This document shows positions 11,622-22,398 of a stretch of 64,000 bases of DNA, piece after piece. The notes under the pieces were generated by a model. The model saw only the letters and a program-made list of their open reading frames with translations, made no database searches and had not been told where the DNA came from. This DNA is from Ceriagrion tenellum (taxonomy: Eukaryota > Arthropoda > Insecta > Odonata > Coenagrionidae): the NCBI GenBank assembly GCA_963169105.1, contig OY720636.1, forward strand, positions 95,462,583-95,526,582. Direction: 5' to 3'. Both the position numbers and the translations under genes were made by a program. Numbering within the stretch: position 1 is the first letter of the stretch; each line of letters opens with the position of its first letter.

Positions 11622-11760
11622 AAAATATTATTAACGAGTGAAATTCACACAGAGTAATACGTTACTTTCCAGTTACTTTCCCTGTGCCGCTTGTGATACT
11701 CCGAAAAATCGGATTCAAAAATTATCACTGAGGTTACACTTCTGATATGGGTGTCTAGAG

Positions 11761-11832
11761 GCATCACCCGGCATCAAACCAGGTATTCTCTGGTTCACAA
11801 CCAAGAACTATACCTACTGCACTACAACGCCA
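11761..11832 (-). mobile_element. tRNA-like segment, possible SINE head
   Basis: On the minus strand this 72-bp string has GGCGTTGTAGTGCAGTAGG near its start and GGTTTGATGCC (B-box-like) at 11770-11780, with tRNA-like spacing. It sits between the transposase start and the right inner repeat of the piggyBac. It could be a small SINE insertion or chance. I see no target duplication. Confidence 0.3.
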
Positions 11833-11911
11833 CAGAATATAGTGATCTTCATAATGAATGAAGAGCCTAAGGGTAAGAGGAATATGAAGATACAGCGCGA
11901 AAACAAGTTGT

Positions 11912-12122
11912 GGGTCAAATGACCCCCAGCCGTCCTTCTAGGTATAACCTCTTCTAAAATACAACAAAATAGAATAAGAGTTAAATTTTTTCCAGTTAAA
12001 CTAATTTCAGGCAGAAATAGAGAAAGTAAAGAGGTTTCAAAAATTTTGAAAATATTTTACATAAAGAAAAATTAATTTGAATTCTGAAAATGGGTCAAAT
12101 GACCCCTGCCGTCCTTCTAGTG
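11912..12122 (-). repeat. piggyBac right subterminal and terminal repeats
   Basis: Two copies of a roughly 31-bp motif (GGGTCAAATGACCCC, then GCCGTCCTTCTAG) lie at 11912-11942 and 12091-12122, in the same orientation and about 180 bp apart. The outer one ends GTG next to TTAA. Confidence 0.85.
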
Positions 12123-12126
12123 TTAA

Positions 12127-12796
12127 CGTAAACGAAAAAAAAAAACCAAAATACGAAAAAAAAAAAAACGTATTTCCGTAACTCTGTGTACCTAAGTTTA
12201 GCTAATTTTTTAGTATTTTCAAAGAGACTATTCCGAGAATCTTTCAATTACAAGCAATCCGATGAGAGGATTCTGCGAAGAGAAATAAAACAGCTCGGGA
12301 AAATATGTGCTAATTTCAGGTCTTTGATCTGAAGAAGAGGAGGGACTTAAAAGAAAAACATGCTTCTGTGCCACTCTACATTTTGAACAGATTATTTACT
12401 GGGAGAGTATGTTTAATTTTCCAAGAAAAATGACGGTTGTTCACTAAAAAAGTGAATAATTGATCATATATTTAGAGTACAGAATTATTTAATGTATCAC
12501 TACTGCTTGTGGGAAAACTGTATATGTAGACACACATTATCGGTAAAAATACCAAGCATACACAGCCCTAAATTAGATAATTTTCAACTTATATAGCGAA
12601 CATTTTTTGGGAATTATTATTTTTCTGAGTAAATCTCACATATTTCTCAATCTTTGCACCAAAAAAATCAAGATAATAGTGCAGTCATATTAAAAAACTG
12701 ACAAACTTTATCTTCCTCTGATGCCTTTTAACGTGTCTTTCAGTTTAAGACATCTCATTCAGAAGCCACTAAACAGTCAGAAGCCACTGATCCATA
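12127..12796. other. Unassigned AT-rich sequence
   Basis: No gene or repeat boundary is supported between the piggyBac TTAA and the Helitron 5' end. Confidence 0.6.
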
Positions 12797-13496
12797 TCTA
12801 ATATGTGTATAAAAATGAATGTTTGTTTGCTCATCTTCTATGCGTTCCAATTCCATTCATCAGATTACGATGAAACTTTGGTGAATTTTGCGCGAGCCCT
12901 CGAAGGTTTCTGAATTAATAAATCTATTGTACCACAGGTGGAGCGCGAGTCTTTTCAACAATTGAGTGTTGGAACGCGAGCTTCTCAAACAAGCGAGGAA
13001 CGTCAAGCAAGCAGCGAAGCAGATCGTTTACCCGTTGCTCAATCACGTGCATCAGAATAGTATCAGTGGGACATACTATCGTGTGGTCCAGAATGATATC
13101 AGTGAGACATAGTTTGTGTTAAATGGTACGTAATTTATTTGTACGTAGAATAACATTTAGTTCAGTGGTCTCTTAGTTTGTTTCTTTCTAACTCCTACAT
13201 TCGGTTTTCGTATACGCTTGGCTTTTTCCTACAATTGGATTTTGAAGCTCAAAAATCTTAAAGTTTTGCTATACTTCGACAATAGAATAATTTATATACT
13301 TGGAAACCGCAGCATAGGCATGGAATGGAAACTCGTGCCATCATTTGCGCGTTACGGATTCCTGTGTAGGTGCGAGGAATTCATTGGACTACAAAAAATC
13401 ATTGCCTTTCATTTATTCTTAAATGTGTCTGCTTTGTATATATGTGCCTACTAAGAAAGAAAATGAGTTATTGCAACGCATGCCGGGCATAGCTAG
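12797..13496 (+). mobile_element. Non-autonomous Helitron
   Basis: The 5' end TCTAATATGTGTATAAAAAT followed by GAATGTTTGTTTGC matches insect Helitron leaders. The 3' end has a short GC hairpin (ATGCC-G-GGCAT) a few bases before CTAG at 13493-13496. The element sits between A (12796) and T (13497), the expected AT target, with no target duplication or terminal inverted repeat. At 700 bp it lacks Rep/helicase domains. Near 12942-13060 a short open frame (VERESFQQLSVGTRASQTSE) rich in Glu, Arg, Ser and Gln may be a relic of the low-complexity N-terminus of a Helitron protein. Confidence 0.78.
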
Positions 13497-15827
13497 TTAG
13501 CTATATTTTAACTGCCATTGGGAATTGTCAAATTCTTAGGATTGTGGCGCTTAGAAATTTTCCCATTTGGAACGGATTTCGGAAAGCACCTAGTCGATCT
13601 ACATTTGGATAAAAATTACCTCAATCCCCTTAAATCGAACGCGTCCTTCTTACCCTCGTGCTATGAGGCCTTAGGAGATCAAGAAAATATTGTCTCTAAC
13701 GCTTGCACGATCGAAAAACACTACCCTTTTGAGGTCACGATGAGGTCCAATTACATTTCCTCTCCTTATAGGTCTTACCTTACGGTTCATTATCCAGTAT
13801 TAAATTAAACTGCAACATGTACATGCGTCAAATATTTTTAAAATAAACTACTAATAGTAAATTGTAAAATGATTCGACCTAATATTGGACGATTACTTGC
13901 ATACCCACACCTAACATTAGATTGAGCAGTTTCGGGATCATAATATTAGTACTGAGTTTTAAATTTTGCCCAAAACATAAATAGTGAAGTAGCTAAATAC
14001 TTGACCAATTCGTGTAATAAATCCGCTAAAGCTTCATAATAACGTTGAAATTCCTGCTTATTGACTAAAAAATAAAGAAAGAGACAGATTAGGAGGCTGG
14101 AACGGACATCGTGGAGCAAAGGGATCCTGGAGGCTTTGATAGAGGGAGCTGTTGGCTTAGCAGGGAAGAGGAAATGAGAGACTCAGTAGATGAAGAGAGG
14201 CGGGTCTTATAACGAGCTTAGAAAGTAAACCGTGTAAGGAGACTTGGACAATGTCCAATGGGAATGCGGCGTTGACTTTAAAATTCACCACTATCTATAT
14301 CAGCATTCCATATTAATTAGATCCCATCTAACGGTAAAGACTCGCTGAAATGATAATTAAACGGCTTAGGAAATATCATCTGAGGAGGTTTACATTTGTA
14401 ATTCGGAATGCATGAGCTCCATTTGGAAAATTGATTATTTCCTGTGGCACTATTTCGGAGATTTTAAGTTCTAAGGTTCTTTATTTATCATGTATTTCTT
14501 GGACTAAAACAACTCTTCGAAAATATGCAATAACTGGTGCTGATATTTGAATCCAAACGATTATCAGGAAGCTTCAACAGGGAACTGGTGAAAATATCTC
14601 TCTTTCAGAAATCGTTTACTCGACATAATTTTACTTATAGCCTTGTATTTTTAAATAGAACCATCTGAAGAAGGGCTCTTGGAAAGAAGACCAAAGGCGT
14701 TTTAGTGTTTCATGCCATTCCTTACAGAGGGCACCTATTTATCAATCTCCAGACTGAAATCTAGTTGTATCACTTTTTTCATAAATACTCAACTCCGTGT
14801 AATGACAACGATCAGAGAACATGGTCTTCATAAATAGCCAGTACATATTTTTTTCATATGATTACTCTTTCCTCTTCATTAATATAATATAGGGTTTTCT
14901 TACTACCAAGGTAACAATACTTCATTCAAAATAGAGGCTATGATTGTCTATAATAGTATTCAGAGTTAGTCTATAGATACATTTACATCTACTTATTACC
15001 CAGCAAGCCACCACAAAGGTATGTGGTGGGGGGTGATTATCAAACAACAGTGAAGAAATTAACTTTCACCAACATGCACCACATACGGGTATGCTACAAA
15101 TGATACATAAAGTACTGAAGTAATCTAAAATATGCCTATGTAAACATGGCACAAAAGTCATGCAGGGAACATGCAAAACATGTTAGCACTATTCAGCAGA
15201 TTTAGAAACATGAATAGGGGAAAACATCAACTCATCAGCTGCAATACCTGCGTATGAATTAATCAGCTACACTAACTGTCAATTAACCTAATTCAAAGCC
15301 TTAACGCAGCCATAATAGTCACTTATTGATCGCGGGAAAAACGACATTTTATAAACCTCTCTGTTCTACAGCCTAATTCCCTTGTTTAATTCTCATGAGC
15401 TGATCTACAGTAGTATATTGGAGTTTGTAAGATAATGATGTTAAAACATGTATTTTATAAATGTTGCCCGTATTTATTCGAATCGATCGAATTATTCGAC
15501 TTTGCAGGAACTCGAAACCAAATATTTTAATTGGTCAGTACCTACCTAATGAGAAACTAATCAGACCAAGATAAAGTGGAGGAAATGATAATGGACTTTT
15601 TCAAAGCTATTTCTTTATATCATAACTGAAAAAGGAATTTTTATAAGTCGGGATTCTCATTATAAATTTTAAGACACGCAAAGTAAATATATGTTAAAAA
15701 AATATATACTTAAACATTGTCCCTGGAAATCATGAGCTCGTACACTTGTGGTCCGTTAGAAAGAGCGGAAACTCCCCTAAATGTCTCAAATCAATTGACT
15801 GTGGCGTTACGTTGTGGAACGAGAAGG
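13497..15827. other. Unassigned; possible worn LINE tail near 14.1 kb
   Basis: No gene is supported. At about 14080-14240 the plus strand has short runs (ILEALIEGAVGLAGKR) that recall the basic tail after the GHV box of LINE reverse transcriptases, but stops are frequent and the match is weak. The open frames at 13218-13454 and 13518-13808 carry no recognisable domain. Confidence 0.45.
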
Positions 15828-15957
15828 AATAACTCATAATGAAAACGATGTACAATTCCACAAAGTTTTATTACTATCAACCACTTCCGACGGCTATAGC
15901 TTCAATGTTTTCTTCAGAATATCGCTACAGCCGTCGGCTGTTGAGAATATTGAGAAT

Positions 15958-16660
15958 GACGCTCATCATTGGTCGAGCAATCCTAGAATTGCTTGACTGC
16001 AGCCCTCCACTCTTCCCTATCTAATGCTAGTTTCCTTACCTCCTGGTACCTCTTGCTATGTACTTTCTTCTTTCTTTGGTCCATGAACATATTCCTGGGT
16101 CATTTATCTCTGGGGTCTTTCCCCTCTATTTTGCTTTCCAATGTTTTCTTTATTAACCTATTGTGTCTCAGAGAGTGTCCAACCCATCTTGTTCTTCTTT
16201 TTTTCTATGATGTTCCATATGGTCCTTCCCTCTTCTACTCTTCAGTGCACTTCATCATTTCTAGTGTTTACAGCCCATTTTATCTTCAGCATCCTCCTCC
16301 AGCACCAGGTTTCGAAGGCTTCTAGTCTTTTCTGGTCAATTTTCCAATGGTCTATACTTCCGATCCATAGAGTGCCACGCCCCACACGAATGTTTTCACA
16401 TACTAATTCCTGGTCTGTATTCCTATCTTCGTTGAGCAGAGCAGTTGTCTTTTTCCCATGAATGTCTTCTTAGCTTGGGCTATTCTCCGCTTGATATCTG
16501 TTGTACTTCTTCCGTCCCACGCGATGGTACTTGAGAGACAGGCGAAGGAACCCACTTGCTCTAACTTCTCTCCGCTCAGAGTGATTTCTTCATTCAGCTT
16601 ATCTCTTCCGCATACTAGAATTTTAGTCTTTGTCTTATCTAGAATGACGCTATAGCCGTC
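15958..16660 (-). mobile_element. LINE 3' end, family C, copy 1
   Basis: This is a minus-strand 5'-truncated LINE whose 3' tip reads CCAATGATGA on its sense strand. The same tail family occurs at 28484-28645 (+) and 62165-62442 (-). Confidence 0.8.
15983..16660 (-). pseudogene. LINE reverse transcriptase C-terminus, broken
   Basis: On the minus strand the order of landmarks is DKTKTKILVCG after the active-site region, EKLEQVGSFACL, IKRRIAQAKKTF, FVWGVALYGSE, then after a frame change RLEAFETWCWRRMLKIKW. A worn tail follows and ends at TAG 15983-15985. This is the thumb and C-terminal part of a LINE reverse transcriptase. Stops and at least two frameshifts are present, for example a TAG after GIQTRN. 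The palm with YADD and the endonuclease are missing through 5' truncation near 16660. Confidence 0.82.
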
Positions 16661-16723
16661 GCAATCGGTTTACATTAATACAACTTAGAGGGATTGGATA
16701 TCGTTTTCATTATGAGTTATAGC

Positions 16724-17548
16724 TTTGATGTCTTTGAATGAAAAAATTCAACTATTGAATAGTGCGATTGTGTTACTTAAGATTCTAAAGAGTAAATTCT
16801 TCGCCATTTCCACTTGGTATTCATCACGCCCATTACGAAAGGGATCTTTTTTGAGTTGCTCCACCCCTCGAGTATCACGTTTAAATAGAACTGTTTGCCC
16901 GGATGCGTGCATTCGTCTCTTTCCCAAAGCCTTCTCGCTAAACTTCAACAGCGCACTCCCCTTCTCACCTGCTACTTTTCCCTTCAAAACCTCCACCCAT
17001 CCACCGATCCCCGCCCCGGCTCTCAATTCTCCCTCTCGCAACTTTTTTTGCACGGCACCTCGTCCAAAACTCTCAATCTCGTTCTTCACCTGTGAGCCTT
17101 GATCCTTCTTTCGACTCCCCGAGAACCTTTCCTTACCCTTTTCCGAAAACCTTCCACCACCACCCAATACGGAAAACTCTTTTCTTTCCTCTGTCGAGAC
17201 CCTCCCTCTCCATCAAACTCGCCCCACTCCTTCCTATCCTTCAGTAGTTGAATCCCTTTTTCTTTAAAAACCTAGCGGACCCACCCGATATTCTTGGATC
17301 GAATCGATATTGCCTCCATCCCCTTCCTCCCAACTCATAGCCTGTCATTCTCTTCCTCTCGAATCCTCTCCCTCTTTCTAACCTCGTAACGATGGCAGGC
17401 CTTGATTTCAACTCCCACGTGCCTCGGTACAGGATAAGGAAAAGTTGTACGGAGAGAGGCAGACAAAGTTTGATTTATTTCAGACTGAAGAATGCTAATG
17501 AATCAAAAAACAACTGGTTATGATTTCACACTTTATTTGAAGCAACAC
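16724..17548. other. C-rich tract, no gene
   Basis: About 16860-17400 is strongly C-rich on the plus strand with almost no G runs. Open frames on either strand are low-complexity. No shared gene structure is seen. Confidence 0.55.
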
Positions 17549-17582
17549 AACCTAGGTTTCGGCATATCATGCAATCATCAGG
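17549..17582 (-). other. Hammerhead-like core motif, site 2
   Basis: On the minus strand the order is CCTGATGATTGCATGATATG, CCGAAA, then the palindrome CCTAGG and TTGTG. CTGATGA and GAAA match the two conserved strands of the hammerhead core, the GCAT/ATGC hairpin sits at the helix II position, and the palindrome sits at the helix III position. Extra unpaired bases at the base of helix II depart from the strict consensus, so activity is uncertain. Confidence 0.35.
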
Positions 17583-18419
17583 AACAAACAGTTGGGTGGC
17601 CTACACTTATATTGGTAACCGTGGGGAGAGAGGAAGGATTAGAAAACAAGGAGGAAGGGAAGCGTAGGAGCATAGGAGTAACAGACAAAGCTGTTAGTGA
17701 AGGTGGCCGTGGACGGGAAGGGCATGTTCTCCTCTGTTTGCGTCAAAAAAGTAAAAATCAATACAATGGGGGCGGGTGAAGAAATATACTTCCATTAAGG
17801 ATAAAAAGTTAAAGGAATTAAGGTTGAAAGTCGTAGGGGTATGGTATTGTGACGTAAGGGAGAGGTGTATGGGAGGGGAACATTTGGTCGTTACAACCTT
17901 TAGTGGGGCAATTAGTAATTTCGAACTTTCTAAAAAGTCCAGTTTACACCCTTTGTTCATACAATGTAAAATCTGATGCTCAAAATTACACCCATGCTTC
18001 AAATAAACTGTGGAATCGTAGGTATTTTTTCATTCATTTTGAAGAGGTTCCACCAAGTAACGCCAGATACATTGTCTTATATTGAAAAAATATTACTTTT
18101 TTCTACAAGAATGTCAAAATTTATCGTATTACATTAAGCTAAAGCCTCATCTGGCCTATCTCTCTGGGAACATTAATATCACTATTTTGCCCTGCCTCCA
18201 GTCAACCAGGCAACATCAGTAGCCATTGATCCAAGGATAGGTTTTCTGGAGCTCTCCTACTAGCAAACCAGTGATATAGATCGAGATGGAGCCGAAAGAG
18301 AAGATCAAGGGCTAGCTCTCAGATCTCAAACTCTAGTCTTCAAAATCAAGTTTGAGGAGTAAAGATTAAAGGTGATCAAGAGATTAAAGTAAGTTGATTT
18401 TTAAATGCGAATCTCCAGT
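17583..18419. other. Unassigned
   Basis: No gene is supported. A string at about 18047 (GAGGTTCCACCAAGTAACG) resembles the terminus of the TTAA element at 3710. Confidence 0.5.
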
Positions 18420-18990
18420 TTCATTTCAGCATTATTCTGGACTTTGGTTACCATCATGATATGACTAATGTATTCCACCACTGGTAGTTCTCAGTAAATC
18501 TTCCCATTCTTTTTTCCTTCAATCATTAACTTCAATTGACATTTGTGTTGCAAATTTGTCGAGTAATTTTGCCTCTCTTTTTCAGAGTTTCCTTAAACTT
18601 CTTTTCTCTTTAGCTACTCAACGACTTCTTGGTTAGTTATTATCTCCTTTCTTTTCTCATCGTCCTTGAACAGTACCACGTCTGCAATGATTTATTCTGA
18701 TTTTCAGCACAGCTGATATTGTGCAGACTTCACTGCCGTAAAAAAATCTTGGCCCAAAGGAAGATTTTACTTGTTTGTCTTGTTTCCTTACTTCCATGCT
18801 TGCGTAAATAGCTGTCTGCAGACTCAACTTCTGGTAAAATGCCTACTTTGACTAAGCTCTTCTGCTTTCGAAATCTTTCTTGATTCTTTCATAGATGATG
18901 ATCCTGTCTCCAAGTCAGCAAAATTCTTGCTCATGGGCAAGTTTTTGCCTCTCAAGTTTGACGGCAATTCTGGAGGCTTAATTATTTCTA
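18420..18990 (-). pseudogene. Probable worn LINE reverse transcriptase scrap
   Basis: A minus-strand frame near 18700-18840 reads FYQKLSLQTAIYASMEVR and shortly after FGPRFFYGSEVCTI. This recalls the thumb region and the xYGSExxTI box of LINE reverse transcriptases. Stops flank the fragment and no 3' tail can be fixed. I rate this as possible, not firm. Confidence 0.35.
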
Positions 18991-21825
18991 AATAACCCTA
19001 CCGGTGTTATAAAAATATGACATTAGGGTTTACAAATTGTTTTCTTCTTCGATCTAGAACAGTGGTTTCTACACTGCAGCATGAGTGCCTAATGGGGATC
19101 AAGGGTAACGGATTATGGGTACTCGAATAAAACTTGGAGTTATGGCTCCAAGGCTATACCTATAGTAAAATATTAATAATAATTACTCGTCCAATATGTA
19201 GAAAACGATATTTGAATATTCGTGACTTCAGGAACTCAAATCAAATTTTATTTTTATAATTCTAACTGTGAAACATTTGCATTACTTTCAGAATGTGCTG
19301 TCACCTATTCCAAAGAAATATTTTGAGTAGTAAAATTATATTCTATATTTTTGTAAATGCAAGTTTTATTTTTAAATTTGTCGAAATGAAGAAGTTTTGT
19401 CTCAAAATCCATCTTTTTATTTTTCTTCCATGTCACAATCGATTCATAATTCTTGCAAAAGTATCCTCGATTTATAAAAAAAATAACTGAAGTTTGACCA
19501 GAGGCTCGTTGTGCCATAAGATCAGGTACAGAAATATAAATTCAAACTTCAGTATTAATTCAAATTGCTCCACAAATGTAATTGATGGAACAGGGTTTAA
19601 GTGTGTGAATTACCATTCTGAATCGTATTCTTAATCGTACGAATTATGAATCGTAATACACCATTATACATTATTTCCATTGAATTTTCCACTTGTTACT
19701 ATCGGTTGAGACTATTATGCGTCTTGCGCTGGTGCAAGTTCGAGATAGGAGCAGTTATCTTAACAATACGATGAGCATTATATCACATTTTCGAGAAAAA
19801 TATATATTTATGTAATCTTAGTATCGTGAAATATACCTTATTTGAAATCAGAATATGTGTTGAATAATAAATATGTATTTAATTCAATAATATGTTCATA
19901 TATCACAGCCAAAAACACAGGAAAAGTTTAACGACATTTTGTGGTAAACAAAAACCGCTTTCAAAACCTATCCGATCTAACCGATATTTACGTCGACAGT
20001 ATCGATATTGCCTCTCCTTCCCAAATTTTAGTCAAATTCTCCCTCCCGTTCCAACCCGATCAGAGCTCCTCTCGAACCGCCGCCCTTGCTTCAACATTCT
20101 GCCCGATAACGCCTTTGCAAAAAGGATGAATAGCATTCTTTACCTTGTTCAGCCCCTCTCCTCTCTCTCAAGCTCCCCGTTCTTCTCATAGTACCACTCT
20201 TCTGTCCACCCCCCACCCGCTGCCGATACCACGCACGCACTCCCTCCCCGCCGAAAATCTTTATCCAACTCCTTCCCGCACACCAGCACTGATTCTTGCT
20301 ACCGTGGTTATCAAACAAGAGTATAGTCCCAATGACGACAGAAACTAAAATCTACCCAATAGAATCAAACGCTGCCAAGGGATGAGGTGTCCTCTACGTA
20401 ACAAAATTATAATTATAAAGTTGTTTTTTCGTCCTTCCGAGTTTGAAGTATCAGTGGATTGAGACCAACATCCATCCTAGACGATCAGAGGCAACCATCC
20501 ATTTCCTGCGAGAATATCGACGACAACAGGTGGGAAACATCAAAATAATACAGGTTCATTAGGCTGCACACCGCGGAAAGAGTCATCCAAAGGGGACAAC
20601 AAAAGTAGGGAAATGATGAAGGCTCATGGGGTTTCTGGTATAGAAATCCAGCGTGCATTAGTAAGATATCCACAGCGGAGAAAAAATAACGAGATATTTT
20701 TCGTGCAATGATCGGAGCAATGTAGAAATTAGTACCGAGAGATGTAAGGTTTGCAAATTTAACCTTTAACTCACACGGGTCCAAAATACAGGAATAACCA
20801 GTTGTAGGGTTGAATGAAATATTGATAAAAACCACTCAGAAAATCTTTTCTAAATCGGGAATAACAGAAGATGCTAACCTTCATCCACGGATTCCTACAG
20901 ATTATGTAATCCATGTCAACAAACTTCTCTCTGTATCATATTCGCTGCCTTGAAGAAGGATTTTGACTACAAGAATTGAAAAAAGGTTTTAGAATATAAA
21001 GAACTTATTATAATGACAGAGGGATAACCTATGTGATATGTAGGAACTGGATAACATCAGAATTGAGTTAATGTGAAATACAGAGAAGAGGAGAAAGTCA
21101 TATGGAGATAAGGCCCGCGCGGATAAGCCCCATCATAGAATTACAAATTCGTAAAGAACAAGAGAGAGAGGAAAATAGAAGGGAGTTCTCCACGAGTTAG
21201 TCCTGGATGACGGATATAGGGCACATAACACGGGATGGAAATCAGAGTAGCTAGCTACAGAGACATTGAGGATTTAGCAGGGAGACATGGGGAATGGACA
21301 GGGAAGTGGACAGGTCAGTAAACCAAACTCAGCATTGGATGACAAATGCTCGCCATTCACTTTGGACTTTCAAGATGTGACTCGCAGTTACACTGAGCTA
21401 CGCTAACGAACTTCCAATAATATAGTACACCTACAGATTTGTTTACTTTTTAAAGTTTGCCTAGAATGACTTCCTGCCTCTGTCCTAGTCTCATTCACGT
21501 CAAAGAAAATAACACCCTGCGACGATGGTGAAGAGATTAAAAATTGCCGCGCTTTAATATGCGTCTTCATTGAATCTTTACAATTTTGTGTTTGCTCAAA
21601 CTCATTTTTGAGATTTAATCAAGAGTTTCACGTACTTTTTAGCGTTGACAAGGCATTTTACTTTAAAAGTCCAACTTTATACATTTTTTTAAGTGGTGCT
21701 TTTTTATATAAGTTACCCTTGATGTTTTCTACCAAATGATATACATTGGTACAGGACGCTACACATTTAATGGACTATTTAGGTTTTCAGATGTCTCTGG
21801 CGTGACTTCATGGAATTAACTATAT
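18991..21825. other. Unassigned, with a C-rich block at 20.05-20.30 kb
   Basis: No gene is supported. 20050-20300 is C-rich with overlapping low-complexity frames. At 21080-21330 a purine-rich block has scattered stops and no firm match. Confidence 0.5.
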
Positions 21826-21990
21826 ACATTGTAAATGAAGTAACTTTGTTATTCCGCATAAATTTATTTTAGACGACCCGGGTTTCGACGTGGCAAGTCG
21901 TCATCAGGTGGCGATGACCTGCTTCGCCGAAACTCGGGTCGTCTCAAATATAATATATGTGGAATAACAAAGTTACTTCATTTACAATGT
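21826..21990. mobile_element. 165-bp foldback element with hammerhead-like loop
   Basis: Arms 21826-21887 and 21928-21990 are near-perfect inverted copies (ACATTGTAAATGAAGTAACT at the outside, GACGACCCGGGTTTCG at the inside) around a loop of about 40 nt. On the minus strand the loop and inner arm give CCTGATGACGACTTGCCACG, TCGAAA, CCCGGGTCGTC, the same layout as at 17549-17582. No clear target duplication is visible. Confidence 0.75.
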
Positions 21991-22079
21991 TTGGGCTCTA
22001 TTCGAGATAAGATTCCTATTTAACTCTTCTTTTGGCTGGAGATGCCATGCTGCCATTAGCGACAGGAATACTAAAATTG

Positions 22080-22385
22080 GGGGAACGGGTTGGTGTGGTG
22101 GCTAGAGTACTCGCCTACCACACGGGCGGCCAGGGTTCAAATCCCTGCAGTGGCGGATGTTTTTCAGAGGAACCCGATCCCTACTTGAGTGTCTTGTGGA
22201 GGGCACTTCAAGTGGAGTACTCCGTCTGTCGGATGAGACGTTAAGCCGTGGTCCCCTTGGCGCCTTTCGTTAAGTGCAGGCTAATGCCGACGCCGGGTTT
22301 CTATCCACCCTTCCTCCCTTACCTTTCCCCTATGGCGCAAATGACCTTAGCCGTCGGTCGCCTCCCCAAAAATCCAATCCAATCC
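22080..22385 (+). mobile_element. tRNA-derived SINE with intact target duplications
   Basis: The head has an A-box-like TGGCTAGAGTAC (22099-22110) and a perfect B box GGTTCAAATCC (22134-22144) at tRNA-like spacing, the internal RNA polymerase III promoter. The body is GC-rich and the 3' end is a short AATCC repeat (22371-22385). The 13-mer AATACTAAAATTG flanks it at 22067-22079 and 22386-22398. Length is about 306 bp. It encodes no protein and depends on a LINE for movement. I see no second copy of this family in the window. Confidence 0.92.
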
Positions 22386-22398
22386 AATACTAAAATTG

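Larger units (their letters stand above)
9729..12126 (-). mobile_element. piggyBac-family DNA transposon, inactive
   Basis: TTAA at 9729-9732 and 12123-12126 flanks inverted ends that both begin CACTAG(G/A)AGGACGG. A subterminal motif with the core GGTCATTTGACC occurs internally at the left end (9760-9790) and twice at the right end (11912-11942 and 12091-12122), as expected of transposase binding sites. The minus-strand transposase remnant lies between. TTAA duplications and a transposase with a C-terminal Cys-rich domain define the piggyBac superfamily. The transposase is broken at several points, so the copy could move only if helped in trans. Confidence 0.93.
15828..16723. repeat. 72-bp inverted repeats flanking a LINE tail
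   Basis: 15828-15899 and 16652-16723 are inverted copies at roughly 80% identity. The outermost 21 positions (ATAACTCATAATGAAAACGA plus T) are identical. Inside the left arm, CCGACGGCTATAGC and GCTACAGCCGTCGG form a local hairpin around TTCAATGTTTTCTTCAGAAT. The LINE tail lies between the arms. Either a foldback element received a LINE, or two element ends were juxtaposed by chance. No clear target duplication is visible outside the arms. Confidence 0.6.

Noticed and set aside
11371..11634. 87-codon plus-strand frame
   Set aside because: Antisense shadow of the piggyBac transposase remnant.
15993..16655. Hydrophobic plus-strand frames suggesting membrane proteins
   Set aside because: Antisense of the LINE tail; the minus strand gives clear reverse transcriptase motifs.
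21080..21330. Purine-rich block resembling a LINE tail
   Set aside because: No frame gives the conserved blocks in order.
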